64,000 nucleotides of DNA from Nocardia sp. CNY236 (GTDB lineage Bacteria > Actinomycetota > Actinomycetes > Mycobacteriales > Mycobacteriaceae): assembly GCF_000482385.1 (NCBI RefSeq), contig NZ_AXVD01000003.1, forward strand, positions 223,602 to 287,601. The letters are read 5' to 3'. Numbering within the stretch: position 1 is the stretch's first letter; each line of letters opens with the position of its first letter. Positions 59,885 through 64,000 of the stretch are shown piece by piece. The position numbers and the translations under genes were made by a program. Under the pieces are notes generated by a model. The model did no database searches. It had not been told where the DNA came from and saw nothing but the letters and a program-made list of their open reading frames with translations.

Positions 59885-62524
59885 ATGGCAGGAAAGTCCC
59901 GCAGCACCTCGACCACACGGGCGCGGGCGGGAGCGCCGCGGGGCAGGCAGTCCACAACTCGGTCTCGTGCAGGCGCGCCCACGACGCCCCGCCGGGCGAC
60001 GGCGGCCAAGAGTGCCGCGAGGACCAGGGCTCGTACGGCAGCGGCGCCACGCCGCCGCACTCCTGCACGGCGGCGTCCGGCGCGCCGCCCCTCCACGACG
60101 GCCCCGCTGCCGGTGATCGGGCGGGCCGTCGCCACTGGTTGGGCTGCGCTGGCCCGAGGCGTGGGCGCGACGACCCGGGCGTTGAGCCGCGCGGGGGAGA
60201 TCGAACACGGTCATCGGCGCGACGGCATTGCGTTGGCTCTGATCGCATTCAGCGCCGTCGTTGCCGTGTCGGTATGGCTCTCGGCGGGCGGCCCGGTCGG
60301 ACATTGGGTCGAGGGGCTCGTTCGCGCGATATCCGGATCGGCTTCTGCGGGACTGCCGTTCGTTGCCAGTGGGATCGCCGTTGTCCTGATGCGTACCGAG
60401 CCCCGCCCGGAGATTCGGCCTCGCCTGGTTCTCGGCGGCGTGCTGACCGGCCTGTGCACCCTCGGCCTGTGGCATATCGCGGCAGGCGCCCCTGCCGAGG
60501 CGTTCGAGCGTTCCCGTGCGGCGGGTTTCGTCGGCTTCGTGGTGGGTGGGCCGGTGACCGATGGGCTCACCGCATGGTTGTCGGTCCCGATCCTGGTGCT
60601 GGCCATCGTCTTCGGTGTGCTGCTGATGACCGGAACGACGGTACGCGAAGTGCCCGCCGCGCTGCGCCGCTACGTCGACGCGGCAAACGGTCGTGACGAA
60701 TACGCGTCCCATCCCGACGACGATCAGGACGAATACGACGCCGACGGCCTCCCGGTGCATCGCTCTCGCGGTGGCCGGCGAAACCGCACGCCGGCCGAAA
60801 ACTATCCGCCCGACGAGTTCGGTGACCCCGGCGCCGACACCGAGGTACTCGGTGAACCGCCGCTGCGAGAAGCCAAGTCGATCGGAGGCGGACACCCTCC
60901 GACTACGAAGCCCTATCCCACGCTCGAGCCGAAACCCGACCCCACGCCGAAACGGCGGGTCGCGCCGGTGCAGGACCAGACGCCACCGCCGGCGGTGGAA
61001 TTCGTCACCGACCGTGAAGTCGAGGGCGACTACCTGTTGCCGCCGTTGTCGTTGCTCACCGATGGCGATCCGCCCAAGAAGCGCAGCGCCGCCAACGAAT
61101 CGATGATCGAAGCGATCACCGAGGTGCTGGTGCAGTTCAAAATCGATGCCGCGGTCACTGGTTTCGTTCGCGGCCCGACGGTCACCCGGTACGAGGTCGA
61201 ACTCGGTCCGGGCGTCAAGGTCGAGAAGATCACCGCCTTGGCGCGCAATATCGCCTATGCGGTGGCGACGGAGAACGTTCGGCTGCTCGCGCCGATCCCG
61301 GGCAAGTCCGCGGTGGGCATCGAGGTGCCCAATGCCGATCGTGAGCTGGTCCGGTTGGCCGACGTGCTCAAGGCGCCGGCCACCCGCAACGACCATCATC
61401 CGCTGGTGATCGGCCTCGGCAAGAACATCGAAGGTGAATTCGTCTCGGCGAATCTGGCCAAGATGCCGCACTTGTTGGTTGCCGGTTCCACCGGGTCGGG
61501 CAAGTCGAGCTTCGTGAATTCGATGCTGGTGTCGCTGCTGCAGCGTGCCACGCCCGACGAGGTCCGGATGATTCTGATCGACCCGAAGATGGTCGAACTC
61601 ACTCCCTACGAGGGGATTCCGCATCTGATCACGCCGATCATCACGCAGCCGAAGAAGGCGGCTGCCGCGTTGGCCTGGCTGGTCGAGGAGATGGAACAGC
61701 GCTACCAGGACATGCAGGCCAACAAGGTGCGCCACATCGACGACTTCAACAAGAAGGTCAAGTCGGGAGCGATCACCGCGCCGTTGGGCAGTGAACGGGT
61801 GTATCGGAGCTATCCCTACATTCTGGCCATCGTCGACGAGTTGGCCGATTTGATGATGACCGCGCCGCGCGACGTCGAGGACGCCATCGTCCGGATCACG
61901 CAGAAGGCCCGCGCGGCCGGCATCCACTTGGTGCTGGCCACGCAGCGGCCGTCTGTCGACGTGGTGACCGGTCTGATCAAGACCAATGTGCCCTCCCGAC
62001 TGGCGTTTGCCACCTCCTCACTGACCGACTCGCGGGTGATTCTCGACCAGCCCGGTGCGGAGAAGTTGATCGGCATGGGCGATGGATTGTTCTTGCCGAT
62101 GGGCGCAGGCAAACCGGCTCGTCTGCAGGGCGCGTTCATCAGCGACGAGGAGATTCACGCGGTCGTCGAGTTCACCAAGAACCAGGCCGAACCCGACTAC
62201 CGTGACGGCGTCACTGCGGCCAAGGCCGGCGAGAAGAAGGACGTCGACCCCGACATCGGTGACGATCTCGATGTCTTCCTGCAAGCGGTGGAACTCGTGA
62301 TCAGCTCGCAGTTCGGGTCCACGTCGATGTTGCAGCGCAAGCTGCGGGTCGGATTCGCCAAGGCGGGCCGACTCATGGACCTCATGGAGACTCGTGGTGT
62401 GGTCGGCCCGAGTGAAGGCTCCAAGGCGCGTGATGTGCTGGTCAAGCCCGATGAACTCGACGGCTTGCTGTGGTCGATCCGTGGCGGTGGCCAGGACGAC
62501 GGTTCGGCCCAGCCATCGGAGTGA
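59885..62524 (+). CDS. ftsK: DNA translocase FtsK
   Basis: 879 aa from ATG 59885, with TAGCCT (59873-59878) 6 bases upstream (leaderless). An Arg/Ala-rich cytosolic N-terminus of about 80 residues is followed by four membrane segments, a Pro/Asp/Glu linker, and the motor: Walker A VAGSTGSGKSSFVNSML, VRMILIDPKMVELTPYEGIPHL, LAIVDELADLMMTAPRDVED and the winged gamma domain at the end. It segregates chromosome termini and works with XerCD at division. Confidence 0.96.
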   Translation: MAGKSRSTSTTRARAGAPRGRQSTTRSRAGAPTTPRRATAAKSAARTRARTAAAPRRRTPARRRPARRPSTTAPLPVIGRAVATGWAALARGVGATTRALSRAGEIEHGHRRDGIALALIAFSAVVAVSVWLSAGGPVGHWVEGLVRAISGSASAGLPFVASGIAVVLMRTEPRPEIRPRLVLGGVLTGLCTLGLWHIAAGAPAEAFERSRAAGFVGFVVGGPVTDGLTAWLSVPILVLAIVFGVLLMTGTTVREVPAALRRYVDAANGRDEYASHPDDDQDEYDADGLPVHRSRGGRRNRTPAENYPPDEFGDPGADTEVLGEPPLREAKSIGGGHPPTTKPYPTLEPKPDPTPKRRVAPVQDQTPPPAVEFVTDREVEGDYLLPPLSLLTDGDPPKKRSAANESMIEAITEVLVQFKIDAAVTGFVRGPTVTRYEVELGPGVKVEKITALARNIAYAVATENVRLLAPIPGKSAVGIEVPNADRELVRLADVLKAPATRNDHHPLVIGLGKNIEGEFVSANLAKMPHLLVAGSTGSGKSSFVNSMLVSLLQRATPDEVRMILIDPKMVELTPYEGIPHLITPIITQPKKAAAALAWLVEEMEQRYQDMQANKVRHIDDFNKKVKSGAITAPLGSERVYRSYPYILAIVDELADLMMTAPRDVEDAIVRITQKARAAGIHLVLATQRPSVDVVTGLIKTNVPSRLAFATSSLTDSRVILDQPGAEKLIGMGDGLFLPMGAGKPARLQGAFISDEEIHAVVEFTKNQAEPDYRDGVTAAKAGEKKDVDPDIGDDLDVFLQAVELVISSQFGSTSMLQRKLRVGFAKAGRLMDLMETRGVVGPSEGSKARDVLVKPDELDGLLWSIRGGGQDDGSAQPSE

Positions 62525-63369
62525 TTCTGGGCCCAATGCTGGCGGCGGTCTCACCGCCTCACCAAGTGTGGGTCGATCCCTTCGGAACTTGTAGTGGTTC
62601 AGGCTGTATCGCCAATTGTGCTGACACACAGCATATCTCGTGGAGTAGCATGCCCGGGCAGTACGCCCGAAGCACTGGGCTTCGATCCCGCTGGAGGGGA
62701 AATGCGGATTTTGCCTGTCGTAAAGCCGACTTCGGAGCAGCTGCAGCTTCTGCTCGATACCAAGCCCGGCGTCTTTATCATCAAGGGTGCCGCCGGCAGC
62801 GGCAAGACCACTACTGCTCTTATGCGGTTGAGGCACCTGTGCGCATGGTGGCTGAAGCGCGGGGACGGTTGGGTTTGGTCCGTCCTGTCCGAGTGCTTGT
62901 CCTCACCTACAACTGAACTCTGCAGGGCTACATCGCGGAGGAACAGCGAAGTCGTCACTCTCGCTACTCTCGCCACCGAGAATCAAACCCCAGACCCGAG
63001 CCGGGGACTCCTTCCCTGCCACGACAGCCGTAGCGCACAGCTCTGTTGCTCGCAGCGCGTAAGGGTTCTCAAGGGTACTCCGCTCGGGGGATGCAGGCCA
63101 AGCGGTCGGTAAATGCCATGAAATCGTCGAAACCTGACTAGGACTCCACCAGGAATCGGGCAGTTAGGAGATAGTATCGTTGGGCGCGCGTTCCCACGCA
63201 ACTTGTTCAAGGTTGGTGTGTTCGGGTGCACTGGTACCGACGCTGGCGCGAAGCCCCTTGCCGCCTCCAGAAGCCTCTATACTCTCACGCCTGCCATACG
63301 CGACGTTTCTCGCGAGCGCCGGAGGGTGAAGCTACCCACCCAGTGGCACATCCTCGATACCCTCGTCTA
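62525..63369. other. Region between ftsK and the HD-domain gene
   Basis: 845 bp holding the helicase remnant (62702-63005) and otherwise no credible gene. The composition around 63000-63200 is slightly lower in GC than the flanks, but I saw no inverted repeat ends, integrase or target duplication. Confidence 0.4.
62702..63005 (+). pseudogene. Remnant of a UvrD/Rep-like superfamily 1 helicase
   Basis: It begins at ATG 62702, just after GGAGGGGAA, with MRILPVVKPTSEQLQLLLDT and the Walker A GAAGSGKTTTAL, as in an actinobacterial helicase. About residue 55-60 the reading frame shifts: RPVRVLVLTYN continues in another frame and then meets TGA where the family has Arg (N-R-T-L becomes N-stop-T-L), after which LQGYIAEEQ and VVTLATLA are still recognisable in shifting frames. 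The rest of the helicase is gone. Two or more frameshifts and a stop show it is dead. Confidence 0.75.
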
Positions 63370-63933
63370 ATGGTGGGTCATGAACCGTTGTGGGCATGGC
63401 GGATCGCGCGCACGGAACTGGAAGCCGAACTTCCCAGACGGTGGGCGCACACCCAGGGCGTGGCCAGTGCCGCAGCCGACCTCGCCGACGGGCTCGGCTG
63501 TGACCGTGATCTGCTGGTCGCCGCCGCTGTTCTGCACGATGTGGGCTACGCGCCGCGGCTCGTGGTAACCGGATTTCATCCTTTGGACGGTGCGCGGTTC
63601 CTGCGCGATGAACACCAGGTCGACGCGAGGGTGGTGCGCTTGGTCGCCAATCACACCTTCGCGTTACTCGAAGCCGAAGAACGTGGACTGCGTGCGCAAC
63701 TGGCCGCCGAATTTCCCGCTCTCGACGACGAACTTCTGTCGGATGCCCTGACCTACTGCGATATGACCACCACGCCGGATGGTGCACCGACAACACCACC
63801 AGAACGGATAGGTGAGATCGTCTCGCGTTATGGCCCCGATTCGGTTGTGGGGCGGTTCATCCGCCGCGCTGAGCCGGAGATTCTTGCGGTAGCCGGTCGG
63901 ATCGAAAGGGCGTTGCCGGATCAGCCGAGATAG
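63370..63933 (+). CDS. HD-domain phosphohydrolase-like protein
   Basis: 187 aa from ATG 63370; TACCCT (63358-63363) is 6 bases upstream (leaderless), and earlier starts are poor. Metal-binding pattern: HTQGVASAAADLAD (first His), AVLHDVGY (His-Asp), RLVANHT and a later Asp in ALTYCDMTTTPDG. HD proteins hydrolyse nucleotides and phosphoesters; no specific substrate can be named. It overlaps the convergent minus-strand gene by 13 bp. Confidence 0.83.
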   Translation: MVGHEPLWAWRIARTELEAELPRRWAHTQGVASAAADLADGLGCDRDLLVAAAVLHDVGYAPRLVVTGFHPLDGARFLRDEHQVDARVVRLVANHTFALLEAEERGLRAQLAAEFPALDDELLSDALTYCDMTTTPDGAPTTPPERIGEIVSRYGPDSVVGRFIRRAEPEILAVAGRIERALPDQPR

Positions 63934-64000
63934 GGGTAGTCGCCGGACAGGTAGTCGCTGATCTGCTGGCGCATACTCGGGTGGATGTCGTACTGGTCCA
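63921..64000 (-). CDS. 3' end of an unidentified protein gene
   Basis: The open minus-strand frame ends at a TGA at 63923-63921. Only the last 25 residues are in the window, reading ...IHPSMRQQISDYLSGDYPYLG, too short to identify. It is convergent with and overlaps the HD-domain gene. Confidence 0.55.
   Translation of the reverse strand, partial: DQYDIHPSMRQQISDYLSGDYPYLG

Noticed and set aside
62980..63060. Possible tRNA-like 3' end
   Set aside because: A GGTTC-like arm in reverse can be imagined, but no acceptor stem or anticodon arm pairs.

Overview
This window is a high-GC actinobacterial chromosome segment, most likely from Nocardia or a close Mycobacteriales relative. Many proteins resemble mycobacterial ones: MapB-type methionine aminopeptidase, PknK, EfpA-like MFS transporter, PptT, SirR/MntR, PepR and FtsK. 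The gene order largely follows the block known in Mycobacterium tuberculosis that runs from mapB to ftsK. The species call is inference from protein similarity and synteny remembered from those genomes; no search was run.

Layout. 1-4.7 kb: the end of an ANTAR regulator, a PknK-type kinase with a MalT-like ATPase, and a DUF4254 protein. 4.9-20 kb: methionine aminopeptidase, cobyric acid synthase, two alpha/beta-hydrolase-type proteins, malate:quinone oxidoreductase, a GNAT acetyltransferase, then a corrin/siroheme block (ChlI-ChlD-like fusion, CobO, CobB, CobE-like, CysG) followed by an EfpA-like exporter and YaaA. 20-25.1 kb: an acyl-CoA dehydrogenase, a two-gene minus-strand operon (diiron-type metal-dependent hydrolase and a polytopic membrane protein with a Gly/Ser/His repeat tail) and a divergent TetR regulator. 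25.2-36.3 kb: a DUF4439 protein with a lipoprotein, then the translation block rimP-nusA-ylxR-infB-ylxP-rbfA, a DHH phosphodiesterase, a metallophosphoesterase, pptT and truB.

36.3-45.5 kb is the accessory part: a GntR/FCD regulator, two Asp/Glu-racemase-superfamily (maleate-isomerase-like) proteins, a D-2-hydroxyacid dehydrogenase, an amidase, a DUF3830 protein, a class III aminotransferase, an aldehyde dehydrogenase and a tartrate/D-malate-dehydrogenase-like enzyme. They lie in two divergent pairs of transcripts. A near-identical 12-bp palindrome sits in both divergent promoter regions, so they probably form one regulon for an unidentified amide or dicarboxylate catabolic route.

45.6-64 kb: MntR/SirR-type regulator, ribF, rpsO, pnp (with a strong leader hairpin), a pepR M16 peptidase, a zinc alcohol dehydrogenase, dapB, a small membrane protein, a flavodoxin-like protein, an orphan ribbon-helix-helix (HicB-like) protein, dapA, an RNase J with a long N-terminal extension, a mycothiol/DinB-type protein, ftsK, a decayed UvrD-like helicase remnant, an HD-domain protein and the 3' end of a minus-strand gene.

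Two themes recur. Many genes have a TAnnnT -10 box 6-8 bases before the start codon, meaning leaderless transcripts. Short tandem repeats (14-27 bp units) lie at gene ends, in promoters and in protein termini. No tRNA, rRNA, CRISPR array, insertion sequence or prophage was found.
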